Origin: a virus
IMG/VR virus record: IMGVR_UViG_3300033992_000810
Location: 1-24,295 of that record
Length of the DNA stretch: 24,295 nucleotides
Direction: 5' to 3' (one strand)
The notes beneath the pieces were generated by a model that searched no databases, had not been told where the DNA came from, and saw nothing but the letters and a program-made list of their open reading frames with translations. A program made the position numbers and the translations under genes. This document shows, one piece after another, positions 15,529-23,175 of this stretch (position 1 is the first letter of the stretch; each line of letters opens with the position of its first letter).

Positions 15529-17540
15529 CCCCAACCCCCAACGAAACCGCCGTCAAAAAGCGCCTTGCCGATATTAAGTCGGCGGAAAAGCACTTCGAGA
15601 AATCGTTCAAGCAAATGCTGGACGATCAAGCCTTTGCGCGCGGCAAACAGTGGGAAGGCGAAACCCAGCTTTACCGGGTCAATATGGTGCTGCGCCAAAT
15701 TCACGAGCGCACGGCAGCCCTCTACGCGAAGAACCCAAAGGTCGCGGTTTCCCGGCAGCCGAAGATGGATACGATCACCTGGGACGGTGAGGCCAGCAGT
15801 TTGCAGGAAGCCAAGCAGCGCGCGGCAGAAAATGCGGCGCTGAACTACCCGCCCGATCCGATGGATCAAGCCTTGCTGTCCGAGGCCGAACAGGTGTTCT
15901 TGCGACGCAAGGCGCTTGATCGTGTGGCGCGGTCCCTGCTGATCGTCCAAAATTATCACCTCGATAACACCTACCCGCAGTTCAAGGATAACGCCAAGCG
16001 CGCCGTGCAAACGGTGCAAACCTGCGGCGTCGGCTACTGCAAAATCAGCTTCCACCGCCCCGGCGAAGTTCGCCCCGAACCCGATGCGGTCTTGGGGGAT
16101 GCGCCCGAACGCGCCGCGATTCTGGAAGGTTTGCCCGACGACGCGGACGCCGACGAAACCCAGGCCGAACAAAACAGCCTGTCAGCCTCCTTTGAAGGCG
16201 ATGGCGGGTTTGTTGAGCCGGAAGGGCTAATTTACACTTGGCCGTCGCCGACCGCGATTATCCCCGATCCGAAAACCCGCTGCCTGCAAGGCTGGCAGGG
16301 CACGCGCTGGGTCGCGGAAAAATTCTACCTGACCAAGAACGAGATTAAGGGGATCTATGGCGTCGATTTGGAAGCGGGCGAGTTCGCCAGCTATTCCTAC
16401 AGCCAGATCGACGGCAAGCCGACCTACAGCGAAAACGATAAGCAGATCGATGGCGACCATGCGACCGCCTGCGTTTACGAGGTATGGGACCGGCAGCGCG
16501 GCACGGTCGAAACGGTGTGCGAGGGCTACCGCGATTACCTGCGCGCGCCTGCCGCCCCCTTGCGGGTCGAAGGTTTTTTCCCGTACCGCGCGCTGACCTT
16601 CAACGACATTGTTGACGATCACCACATCTTCCCGCCGTCCGACGTAACCCTGCTGCGCGATATGCAGCGCGACATCAACGAATCGCGCCAGGGCGTGCGC
16701 GAGCACCGCTATGCAAATCGCCCCCGGCAGATCGTGGCGACGGGCGCGTTTGACGAAGAAGAGGAAAAGCGCCTCGCAGGCGCGGGCGTCCATGACGTTA
16801 TCCCCGTCAAAATCGCCCAAGGCGCGAAGATTGCGGATATTATCCAGTCCTTCCCGAACGTGCCGATCACGCGCGAGCTTTACGATACGAGCACGGCAGA
16901 GGTCGATATTGGCCGCGCTGTCGGCTCCCAACAGGCCAATATCGGCCCTGTGACGGGCGCGACGGCAACCGAAGTAGGCGTGGCCGAAAGCAGCCGCCAA
17001 ACCTCTATCGGCTCGCAGATGGATGCGCTCGACCAATTCTTAGGCGCGGTCATGCGCGCGAGCGGTCAACTGCTGCTGCGCTATATGTCCCCGGATCGGG
17101 CGCGCGAGATTGCCGGGCCGGGCGCAAGTTGGCCGGAATGGGACGCCGAAACCATCGTCGCCGATCTGCAACTCTCGATCAAATCGGGCTCAAGCGGCAT
17201 GCCGAACCAAACGGCCAAGGCCGCCGCAATTGAGCGGCTGATGCCCTTTGCGCTGCAAATCGGCGGGCTGAACACGACCAAGCTTGCCGAAATCGTTGGC
17301 GAGGGTATCGCGCCCGATGTGGACCTCGCCGAATTGATCGACCCCGGCACCCCGTCAGTCATCGCCCAAAACGCCCTGTTTAACGCGGGTGCGGCGCTCT
17401 CAGCCGGAAATTCCGCAGGCTCTACCGCCGACAAAAACCCCGCCGCCCAAGGCTCTGCGGGCGGAAGCAACGCCCCACGCGGGGCCGGTCGCCCCGGCGG
17501 CCCGCAACCCGCCATGCCCGCCCCGATGGAAGGATTATAA
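15516..17540 (+). CDS. Portal protein, 674 aa
   Basis: It forms the dodecameric ring at one capsid vertex through which DNA enters and leaves. The N-terminal helical region (residues 1-60) has LADIKSAEKHFEKSFKQMLD and ALYAKNPKVAVSRQP, as in large podovirus portals. The stem region includes LLRDMQRDINESRQGVREH and a basic YANRPRQIV segment (about 400). The crown-side helices carry GATATEVGVAESSRQTSIGS and ALDQFLGAVMRASGQLLLRY (about 480-530). An acidic insert with DDADADETQAEQ lies near residues 208-220. The last 55 residues are low-complexity Gly/Pro/Ala/Asn and probably disordered. The gene starts inside the end of terL. Scaffold and capsid, its usual neighbours, are on the opposite strand. 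Confidence 0.92.
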   Translation: MDGITPTPNETAVKKRLADIKSAEKHFEKSFKQMLDDQAFARGKQWEGETQLYRVNMVLRQIHERTAALYAKNPKVAVSRQPKMDTITWDGEASSLQEAKQRAAENAALNYPPDPMDQALLSEAEQVFLRRKALDRVARSLLIVQNYHLDNTYPQFKDNAKRAVQTVQTCGVGYCKISFHRPGEVRPEPDAVLGDAPERAAILEGLPDDADADETQAEQNSLSASFEGDGGFVEPEGLIYTWPSPTAIIPDPKTRCLQGWQGTRWVAEKFYLTKNEIKGIYGVDLEAGEFASYSYSQIDGKPTYSENDKQIDGDHATACVYEVWDRQRGTVETVCEGYRDYLRAPAAPLRVEGFFPYRALTFNDIVDDHHIFPPSDVTLLRDMQRDINESRQGVREHRYANRPRQIVATGAFDEEEEKRLAGAGVHDVIPVKIAQGAKIADIIQSFPNVPITRELYDTSTAEVDIGRAVGSQQANIGPVTGATATEVGVAESSRQTSIGSQMDALDQFLGAVMRASGQLLLRYMSPDRAREIAGPGASWPEWDAETIVADLQLSIKSGSSGMPNQTAKAAAIERLMPFALQIGGLNTTKLAEIVGEGIAPDVDLAELIDPGTPSVIAQNALFNAGAALSAGNSAGSTADKNPAAQGSAGGSNAPRGAGRPGGPQPAMPAPMEGL

Positions 17541-17543
17541 CCC

Positions 17544-19181
17544 ATGGCCGCCACCAATCTCTTTCACGTTCAAAAGTCCACCGTTCGTAGCAATGGCGAG
17601 ATGCTGGCGCTCCAGTCGCAGGATTTGGGCGATGAATGCATCGTTGAAACGCGCGATTCTGCCGATAATGTGACCGGCCAGAAGAATTATAAGCTCATCG
17701 CTCTGCCGTCGTCGCTTATCTCAAACTGGCAGCAGGTCGGCGGCGACGGTTACTCGCCGGGCAGTGGTGGCGGCGGTAGCGCGTCCTGGCCGGTTCCGGG
17801 CACGCCTGCAACCTTTCCGCCTGAAGCGCATCGTCACGTTTGGGGCGATTTAGACTCAATCCCAGGTCTGCTCACCGCCGTTGCTGCCCTTAGCGGGAAT
17901 GGCGTCATCGAGAAGACCGGGGCTGCGACGGTCGCCACGATTACGACCAGCATTTTCGGTAAAACGCTGCTTGGCATGGCCGATGCGGCGGCCTTGCGGG
18001 CAACGCTCGGCGTTTCATCGTCGGCGGAATCGCTGCTGAAGGCGAATAACCTTTCCGATCTGACGAACGTTACGGCGGCGCGCACGGCCCTGGGTCTTGG
18101 GACCGCGGCGGTTCTCAATACGACCGGCGTTGGGAGCGTGGTTCAGCGCGGCGCTGACCTGAAAATTCCGCTGTCCGATCTTCCGGCCCTGGTGTTCGGC
18201 AGCACTTACGACGCCTCGTCGCAGGCAGAAATGTTGGCGCTGTCGGCGGTCAAGGGCGACGTGTGCCGCCGCCTGGACACGAACGAAACCTATTATCTCA
18301 GCGCCACGCCCGCCAGCACGCTTGCCAATTGGAAGCTCGTGCTGGTCCCGCTCACGTCTTCGATCACAACCGTTTTCGGACAAAGCGGGCCGGATGTGAC
18401 GATTTCCGGCCTTGCGACTTTGGTTGGGGCGATTGACGACGCCGATCAACTGATTGTGTTCGATCAATCCTCCGGCACGCACCGCCGCGTTACCCGCGCC
18501 AACTTCCTGAACGGTATCGGCGCGGTTCTGGCAGTTGCGGGGGATGGTGCCAAGGGTATCGCCGTCAGCACGGCCAGCGGCACGGCGACCGTGGGGCTCA
18601 AAACCGATGGTTTGCCGTCGCTGGTCGCTGACTTTGGCTCGAGCAGCGCTAACTTCCTTGTGGCGAAGGCGGATGGAACGCCGGGGCAAATTACGGCAAA
18701 TGCCCTGTTCCCGGCGCTTCCGGCGCGGGCAACGCCTGCGGATACCGATATTGTCGCCACCAGCACGGCAGCCGGGGCGCTCGGCAAAACCACACTGGCC
18801 GAACTGCTGACCGGGCGCACGATCACCCGTCCGCGCCTTGTCGATCAGACCGAAGCCAAGCAGGTGCGGGTGGATGTTTCTGGTTCCTACACCCTGCCGA
18901 CTGGGGTGAATACCCATCATATCCGCCTCACCAACAACGCCACCGTCACGCTTGCGGACGTGCGCCCGGCGGCGGCGGGAACGTGGCGCGGGCAAACGCT
19001 GATTGTCGATCAGGACGGTACAGGCGGGCGCACGCTCACCCTACAAGCCCCCGCCGGGCAAACGCTCGAATGGACCGGCGGCAGCCCCCCGGCCCTCAAT
19101 AGCGCCACCAATGGCCGTACCCGCTACGTGTTCACCTATGACGGCGGTGAAGCACGCATCGACGGCATTAAGAGCTTCTAA
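17544..19181 (+). CDS. Tail fibre protein, 545 aa
   Basis: ATG at 17544 has GGAAGGA (17528-17534) upstream, overlapping the end of the portal gene. The N-terminal 65 residues form a distinct domain, followed by a Gly/Ser linker (SPGSGGGGS, 71-79). Residues 91-120 hold FPPEAHRHVWGDLDSIPGL, a turn-rich segment common in phage fibres. A NLSD module is at 165-193 (LLKANNLSDLTNVTAARTAL then GLGTAA). The block near 217-270 (YDASSQAEMLALSAVKGDV, then ASTLANWKLVL) is another widespread fibre motif. The C-terminal 120 residues are beta-rich with GRTLTLQAPAGQTLEWTGG. No chaperone or enzyme motif is visible. Confidence 0.8.
   Translation: MAATNLFHVQKSTVRSNGEMLALQSQDLGDECIVETRDSADNVTGQKNYKLIALPSSLISNWQQVGGDGYSPGSGGGGSASWPVPGTPATFPPEAHRHVWGDLDSIPGLLTAVAALSGNGVIEKTGAATVATITTSIFGKTLLGMADAAALRATLGVSSSAESLLKANNLSDLTNVTAARTALGLGTAAVLNTTGVGSVVQRGADLKIPLSDLPALVFGSTYDASSQAEMLALSAVKGDVCRRLDTNETYYLSATPASTLANWKLVLVPLTSSITTVFGQSGPDVTISGLATLVGAIDDADQLIVFDQSSGTHRRVTRANFLNGIGAVLAVAGDGAKGIAVSTASGTATVGLKTDGLPSLVADFGSSSANFLVAKADGTPGQITANALFPALPARATPADTDIVATSTAAGALGKTTLAELLTGRTITRPRLVDQTEAKQVRVDVSGSYTLPTGVNTHHIRLTNNATVTLADVRPAAAGTWRGQTLIVDQDGTGGRTLTLQAPAGQTLEWTGGSPPALNSATNGRTRYVFTYDGGEARIDGIKSF
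18036..18122 (+). repeat. Third, more diverged copy of the NLSD / GLGTAA fibre module
   Basis: Encodes residues 165-193 of the fibre at 17544-19181. It keeps LL.ANNLSD, then AR..LGLGTAA as at 12314-12400, but lacks the following HDV/HNV. It links this fibre to the two fibre genes upstream of terminase. Confidence 0.6.
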
Positions 19182-19191
19182 GGAAACGGCG

Positions 19192-20151
19192 ATGCAGATT
19201 GCAACCCGCATTCAGGGCGTGACAGGAGGGGGCAGCCTTGATTGGCGCGCCGTCACTGCGCCCGTGCCCGCCAACTGGTCCCATATCGACTATGGCAATG
19301 GGCGGTGGGTCGCAATCGGCAATGGGGCTCCCAGCGGCTATTCAGGCCTCGCGGCTACATCGACGGACAATGGCGAGGCCTGGACCTATACGTCGCTCCC
19401 TATCCCGAGTTTCCCTGTGCTCTGCTTTAAATTTTTCAGCAAAGTAGGGCTGTTTATCGGCATGGGCGCGTCAGTGTTCTGGACGACCGCCGATGGGGTC
19501 AATTTCAACTGGTACAGCGGGCCAGCGGCGACAGGCGGCGGCAACTCGTGGCAGGCGCTCGGGGAGTTCGCTAACCGGCTTTGCGCGCTGTCGTCCTATA
19601 GCTCGACCGGCACATTAGACGGTTTTTCGTGGTCGGCGGTCGGCGGCGTTTCTAGCGTCGCGGCCCCCAGCGGCACACAAATCGCCTGCGGCCCTAGCGT
19701 TGCCATGTCGGCGCGGTCAAGCAACCAGTATCTGCGCACGTCGGACGGTATCGGGTGGGGGCTCGTCAGCGCGGCGACCGGAAGTTTCGCTGAGGCCGAT
19801 TACGGCCTCGGGGCCTTCTTCGCCACCGGCACCACGGCGGGGCAATTCTGGAAATCGACCGACGCGGGCATATCGTCTTGGTCCCTCATCACCGCGCCGG
19901 AAAGCTACGGCATCGTCGCAAAAATTAAGGCGAACGCGAATGCGGTTGTTGCTGTGGGCAGGCCCGTAAGCGCCGCCGTTAAGGCCGCCGTTTCGCTTGA
20001 TGGGAACCTGTTTGCGATGACTGGCCCGCTGCTGAGTGGGCACGGCATCAGCGGCCTGTCGGCCAACGGGCGCCGGTTCATCGGCGTCGGCTACGCTGGG
20101 GCGACGCCGCCCTATTGGAGCAATTCGTTCCATATTCTCGATATTCCGTAA
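19192..20151 (+). CDS. Asp-box beta-propeller adhesin-like protein, 319 aa
   Basis: ATG at 19192 has AAGGAAA after the previous stop. A longer frame begins at 19003 but would lie inside the fibre gene, so it is rejected. The protein starts with MQIATRIQ, repeated at the start of the next gene. The body shows about six Asp-box turns of sialidase-type propellers: STDNGEAW (57-64, a perfect SxDxGxxW), TADGVNFNW (99-107), TLDGFSW (141-147), TSDGIGW (183-189), STDAGISSW (222-230) and SLDGNLF (268-274). Strands between them carry repeated GNGRWVAIG / GRRFIGVG cores. Sialidase catalytic residues were not recognised, so a binding rather than cutting role is likely. It is probably a virion surface protein. 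Confidence 0.7.
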   Translation: MQIATRIQGVTGGGSLDWRAVTAPVPANWSHIDYGNGRWVAIGNGAPSGYSGLAATSTDNGEAWTYTSLPIPSFPVLCFKFFSKVGLFIGMGASVFWTTADGVNFNWYSGPAATGGGNSWQALGEFANRLCALSSYSSTGTLDGFSWSAVGGVSSVAAPSGTQIACGPSVAMSARSSNQYLRTSDGIGWGLVSAATGSFAEADYGLGAFFATGTTAGQFWKSTDAGISSWSLITAPESYGIVAKIKANANAVVAVGRPVSAAVKAAVSLDGNLFAMTGPLLSGHGISGLSANGRRFIGVGYAGATPPYWSNSFHILDIP

Positions 20152-20163
20152 GGGCGCGCCATG
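20149..20163 (+). promoter_or_regulatory. Stop / ribosome site / start junction 1 of the adhesin run
   Basis: TAA, then GGGCGCGCC, then ATG. The stop and start are in the same reading frame, and the AAGGG ribosome site overlaps the stop. It matches the junction at 21058-21072 in 7 of 9 linker bases. Confidence 0.75.
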
Positions 20164-21060
20164 CAAATCGCAACCCGCATTCAGCCTTCCGCCGTATCGC
20201 CCGTCGCCTGGGTCACAACCTCGCCGCTTACCGGCGCGGCGTGGGCGGATTATTACGAGGTGGCGCTGACGGCGACGGGCGCGAGCGCTTACGCCGTGCA
20301 GTCCGGGGCTCTTCCGCCGGGGCTGGCAATTGTCGCCGATAAAATCAGCGGCACGCCGTCGCCCAATCCTGATGCGCCGCTGTGGGTTACAGCCACCGGC
20401 AGTCTTGGGAGTGGCGCTCAAGGCAGTAGCTTCTCGGCCTATATTTCGGCTACGGGGGCCGATAGCTACACGGTTCGATCTGGCCTGTTGCCCTGGGGCG
20501 TCATTCTCGATCCGGCGACGGGCTTAATCTCCGGCGATTTTGCCCTGATCGGCGGCGCGGAAGACAGCCCCGGCCCGGCACCGACATGGACCACGGCGGC
20601 GGGCAGTCTCGGGACGCTCAACGAAAGCGCCGTTGCGTCGCTATCCATCGCCGCGACCGGGGCCGCGTCCTACGCTATCGAGGCGGGGGGGCTGCCCTGG
20701 GGGCTGCTGCTCAACCGCGACACGGGAGCGATTACAGGCACGACGGCTGAGGTCGGCGGCGGCGCAACCCCGGAACCGCCGAACACGATCACATGGTCAG
20801 CCCCGGCGTCAACGAACCTAGGCAGCTTCGCCGTGGGCGCATCGGTGAGCATCGCGCAGACAATCGGCCCTGTCACGGGCGTTTTCATGGTCTCTTCCGG
20901 CGTTATGCCTTGGGGGCTGTCAGTCGCACGCAATGGTGGCCTTATCAGCGGTACGGTAGGAGCTACCAACGCAGCAGGCGCGTACTCGTTTACCGTTTTT
21001 GCCTTGAATCCCGGCGACGGCAGCTTCGGCTATCGCACCTACACCATCACGATCACCTAG
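20161..21060 (+). CDS. Ig-like repeat (putative Ig, He_PIG type) surface protein, 299 aa
   Basis: The product begins MQIATRIQ like the previous gene and then consists of four similar units (about 17-67, 75-128, 143-196 and 212-267). Each has the pattern W.T..GSLG, ATGA.SY.V.SG.LPWG and TG.ISG (examples SYTVRSGLLPWGVILD and SYAIEAGGLPWGLLLN). The G.LP.GL...TG.I.GT pattern is that of putative-Ig (He_PIG) domains on adhesins and phage surface proteins. The C-terminus YSFTVFALNPGDGSFGYRTY completes the last beta sandwich. No signal peptide is present, as expected for a virion part. It is in the same frame as both neighbours. Confidence 0.7.
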   Translation: MQIATRIQPSAVSPVAWVTTSPLTGAAWADYYEVALTATGASAYAVQSGALPPGLAIVADKISGTPSPNPDAPLWVTATGSLGSGAQGSSFSAYISATGADSYTVRSGLLPWGVILDPATGLISGDFALIGGAEDSPGPAPTWTTAAGSLGTLNESAVASLSIAATGAASYAIEAGGLPWGLLLNRDTGAITGTTAEVGGGATPEPPNTITWSAPASTNLGSFAVGASVSIAQTIGPVTGVFMVSSGVMPWGLSVARNGGLISGTVGATNAAGAYSFTVFALNPGDGSFGYRTYTITIT

Positions 21061-21072
21061 GGGCGCAACATG
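21058..21072 (+). promoter_or_regulatory. Stop / ribosome site / start junction 2 of the adhesin run
   Basis: TAG, then GGGCGCAAC, then ATG, with stop and start in the same frame. AGGGG overlaps the amber codon and would serve as ribosome site. Readthrough of the TAG would join the two proteins through a three-residue linker (Gly-Arg-Asn). Confidence 0.75.
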
Positions 21073-22050
21073 GCACTTACCTATAATTTCACGGCCCGCG
21101 CCACTAGCGCCCTAGGCGCTTCCGCAGACCGGGCGTTTTCGATCACCGTTAATAACTCGATCATTCAGCGACTCGTTGTTGTCAGCCAATCCGGCGCGGC
21201 GCGAGCGTTGACGGCGGGCGGAACTTGGGCCGCAATCCCCGGCGTCAAGGGCGATAGCGTTGCCTGGGGGGATCGTTGGCTGATTTGGGATCAGGTCGCG
21301 GGCGTCATGTGGCGGTCGCCGGATGCTATCAATTGGGCTAGCCTGACGCCGACCCTGCCGGGCGGCTACACGACCCTCAGCCACATGCGCTGGCGGGCTG
21401 GCGCATGGTGGGCCCTTGGCGGTGACGGCACCAATATCGGCGTGCTCACCAGCACAAACGGCGGCGCAACTTGGACGCTTGTGGGGGCGGCTCAATTGGG
21501 CGCTTTCGCCGCTAGTTTCGAGCGGACGGAGGGGGGCGCGTCGGTCATCGCCAACGGGTCCGATTGGTATTATCGGGCAACGGACGGCGGCGCGTGGGTC
21601 CCCGTGAAAACGTTCGGTGCGTCCGGCGCAAAATTCCAAATTGCCCACCTCAACGGCGTTTGGTTCGGGCCCTCCAGCAACGCCTCTTCTCCGGGGTTTG
21701 CACGTTCTGCCGATGGGTCTGCTTGGTTCGACCAAAGCAATGCATCGGTTCTGACGGCGGGCTATTATCGCGGGTTTGCCTACCTGAATGGCGCGGTGGT
21801 TGGGCACAGCTATTTCGATGCTTTGAGCGGTTACACGACGGATGCGGGTATCACCGTGTCCGCGACAAACGCGCTGCCCGCCGCTTCCGATGTGTTTAAT
21901 ACCGATAGCCCCATTGTCGCCCAGGCCGGGCGCGTTGCGATGATCGGCGATACCGGGCGGACTTTCGCGGTAATTGGAGCGACAGGCACTTGGACCGCGC
22001 AAACCATTCCTGGCGGGTGGCAGGCCACCAGCATTGCAGCGAGGAACTAG
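21070..22050 (+). CDS. Ig-strand plus Asp-box propeller adhesin-like protein, 326 aa
   Basis: Residues 1-30 (MALTYNFTARATSALGASAD, then RAFSITVNN) look like the last strands of an Ig/cadherin-like unit. A propeller with Asp-box-type turns follows: RSPDAINW (82-89), STNGGATW (128-135), ATDGGAW (170-176) and SADGSAW (213-219). Repeated W-rich strand cores (AWGDRWLIW, GAWWALGG, NGVWFG) separate the turns. It therefore combines domain types of the two genes before it and is probably a paralogue or rearranged form. No catalytic motif was recognised. A virion adhesin is the simplest reading. Confidence 0.7.
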   Translation: MALTYNFTARATSALGASADRAFSITVNNSIIQRLVVVSQSGAARALTAGGTWAAIPGVKGDSVAWGDRWLIWDQVAGVMWRSPDAINWASLTPTLPGGYTTLSHMRWRAGAWWALGGDGTNIGVLTSTNGGATWTLVGAAQLGAFAASFERTEGGASVIANGSDWYYRATDGGAWVPVKTFGASGAKFQIAHLNGVWFGPSSNASSPGFARSADGSAWFDQSNASVLTAGYYRGFAYLNGAVVGHSYFDALSGYTTDAGITVSATNALPAASDVFNTDSPIVAQAGRVAMIGDTGRTFAVIGATGTWTAQTIPGGWQATSIAARN

Positions 22051-22052
22051 GC

Positions 22053-22415
22053 ATGAGTGATGGATTGCAGACGATCCAGATTATGCTTGCCGACGCAGCG
22101 GCGTGGCGCGGGCGCATGGAAGATCGAATGGATGAGACGATAACGACGCTGCACACTGTAGCGGCATCGGTAGAGCGTTACGCCATGCAGTCAACCGCCA
22201 GCAATGCTTTGATGGAAGCAAGGCTAGACGCTATCACTAAAGGCAACGAACATGTCGAAGAGCGCCTTTCCGCTCTTGAAGGCGCGCGTCCCGGAGGCAA
22301 GAAGCCTGTCGCTGTGGCAGCGAGTGTTGGCGGTGGGGTTGGCTTCCTGAGCGCGCTGGCAAGCAGCGGCGCGATTGATTTTTTTGTTGCTGTCGGCAAA
22401 AGGATATTCCCATGA
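22053..22415 (+). CDS. Small coiled-coil membrane protein at the head of the lysis cassette, 120 aa
   Basis: ATG at 22053 (MSDGLQTIQ) has GAGG 8 bases upstream. A longer frame to 21990 would overlap the adhesin gene, so it is rejected. Residues 15-78 form an amphipathic helix rich in Met, Arg, Glu and Thr, likely coiled coil. Residues 80-84 are basic (PGGKK), followed by a hydrophobic Gly/Ala/Ser stretch (about 85-115) ending KRIFP, a probable C-terminal membrane anchor. The shape recalls small phage lysis-region proteins of the XhlA kind, but family membership is not shown. The stop overlaps the endopeptidase start as ATGA. Confidence 0.65.
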   Translation: MSDGLQTIQIMLADAAAWRGRMEDRMDETITTLHTVAASVERYAMQSTASNALMEARLDAITKGNEHVEERLSALEGARPGGKKPVAVAASVGGGVGFLSALASSGAIDFFVAVGKRIFP

Positions 22416-22789
22416 TCTTGACCGAGCGCGACCGCAGCCGACTGACCGGAGTAAACCCCGACTTGATCCGCGTGATCGAACACGCGGCGGCAATTACGAC
22501 CATCCCCTTCACGATTATTGAGGGCGTCCGCACGCTTGAGCGGCAGAAACAGCTTGTGAGGCAGGGGGCGAGTTGGACGCTCGATAGCCGCCACCTCACC
22601 GGCCATGCCGTCGACCTGACGCCTCTCGATAACGGCCAGCCTTCCTGGCATTGGCCCCTTTATCACCGCCTCGCCCCGATCATCAAACGCGCCGCCGAAC
22701 AAGTAGGTGTGCCGGTCGAATGGGGCGGCGATTGGAAGCGGCGCAAGGATGGGCCGCACTGGCAACTGCCCAATAATATTTACCCCTGA
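22412..22789 (+). CDS. Endolysin: peptidase M15 (L-alanyl-D-glutamate or DD-type peptidoglycan endopeptidase), 125 aa
   Basis: It cuts peptide cross-links or stems of peptidoglycan at lysis. The M15 zinc signature SxHxxGxAxD is complete as SRHLTGHAVD (residues 59-68), giving H61 and D68 as ligands. The third ligand is H116 in DGPHWQL, and D107 in WGGDW is the likely catalytic acid/base region. The EGVRTLERQKQLVRQG segment (37-52) is the usual substrate-cleft helix. Length is typical of single-domain T5-endolysin-like enzymes. No signal peptide or wall-binding domain is present, so export depends on the holin encoded 16 bases downstream. The peptide bond cut cannot be told from sequence. Confidence 0.93.
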   Translation: MILTERDRSRLTGVNPDLIRVIEHAAAITTIPFTIIEGVRTLERQKQLVRQGASWTLDSRHLTGHAVDLTPLDNGQPSWHWPLYHRLAPIIKRAAEQVGVPVEWGGDWKRRKDGPHWQLPNNIYP

Positions 22790-22805
22790 CCGAAAGGAAC
22801 TGACC

Positions 22806-22967
22806 ATGAAATACCTTCTCGACCGCCTCGGCGAACGCAGCACTTGGCTAGGGCTGATCGGCATAGTTACGGCCTTCGGCGTCTCGCTTTCGCCGGAACA
22901 GGCTGAAGCGATTATCGCGGTAGGCTCGGCGGTCGCCGGGGCCGTCGCGGTCTTCACCAAGGGCTGA
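22806..22967 (+). CDS. Small holin-like membrane protein, 53 aa
   Basis: ATG at 22806 follows AAAGGAA. The peptide MKYLLDRLGERSTWLGLIG has a basic N-terminus and a first hydrophobic helix (about 14-28). SLSPEQAEA forms the short loop, and a second hydrophobic helix (about 36-50, AVGSAVAGAVAVF) ends in TKG. Two short helices and this RLGERSTW.GLIG...GV.LSP pattern are typical of very small holins from proteobacterial phages. It would form inner-membrane holes that release the M15 enzyme. Position directly after the endolysin gene supports the call. Confidence 0.82.
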   Translation: MKYLLDRLGERSTWLGLIGIVTAFGVSLSPEQAEAIIAVGSAVAGAVAVFTKG

Positions 22968-22968
22968 C

Positions 22969-23175
22969 ATGGCCGAAACCCTAATTGCCGGGGGCGTGAT
23001 CGTTTTTACGGTCGTGGCCCTGGCGTGGGTGGCCTTCGCCTTTGGCAAGTCCGTGGCCCGCAAGAAAGCCCTGGCCGACACGCTCGAAACTGGAAAGGCG
23101 GTGCGCGATGCGCTTAATCGCTCTGCTTCTGACCCTGCTTCCCTTGCTGACCGGTTGCGGCGCAACGGCGGGTAA
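22969..23175 (+). CDS. Small single-span membrane protein, possible inner-membrane spanin, 68 aa
   Basis: ATG lies one base after the holin stop. The N-terminal helix (about residues 5-25, LIAGGVIVFTVVALAWVAFA) anchors it in the inner membrane, followed by a charged helical tail (VARKKALADTLETGKAVRDA and on). The last third overlaps, in another frame, a lipoprotein gene, the arrangement of Rz/Rz1 spanin pairs. At 68 residues it is much shorter than usual inner-membrane spanins, which need a long periplasmic coiled coil, so it may instead be a holin accessory. Confidence 0.6.
   Translation: MAETLIAGGVIVFTVVALAWVAFAFGKSVARKKALADTLETGKAVRDALNRSASDPASLADRLRRNGG

Noticed and set aside
15249-16172. 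307-codon open frame on the minus strand
   Set aside because: Antisense across the terminase/portal junction, both secure genes.
18015-18995. 326-codon open frame on the minus strand
   Set aside because: Antisense to the fibre gene at 17544-19181, which has recognisable fibre motifs; the antisense product is Arg-rich and patternless.
19003-19191. Extended N-terminus for the first adhesin gene
   Set aside because: The extra 63 codons lie inside the end of the fibre gene in another frame and give a Pro/Arg/Ser-rich peptide; ATG at 19192 has a ribosome site and shares MQIATRIQ with the next gene.
19192-22050. Sialidase activity for the Asp-box propeller proteins
   Set aside because: Asp boxes are structural turns found in many non-enzymatic propellers; no arginine triad or other catalytic pattern was recognised.
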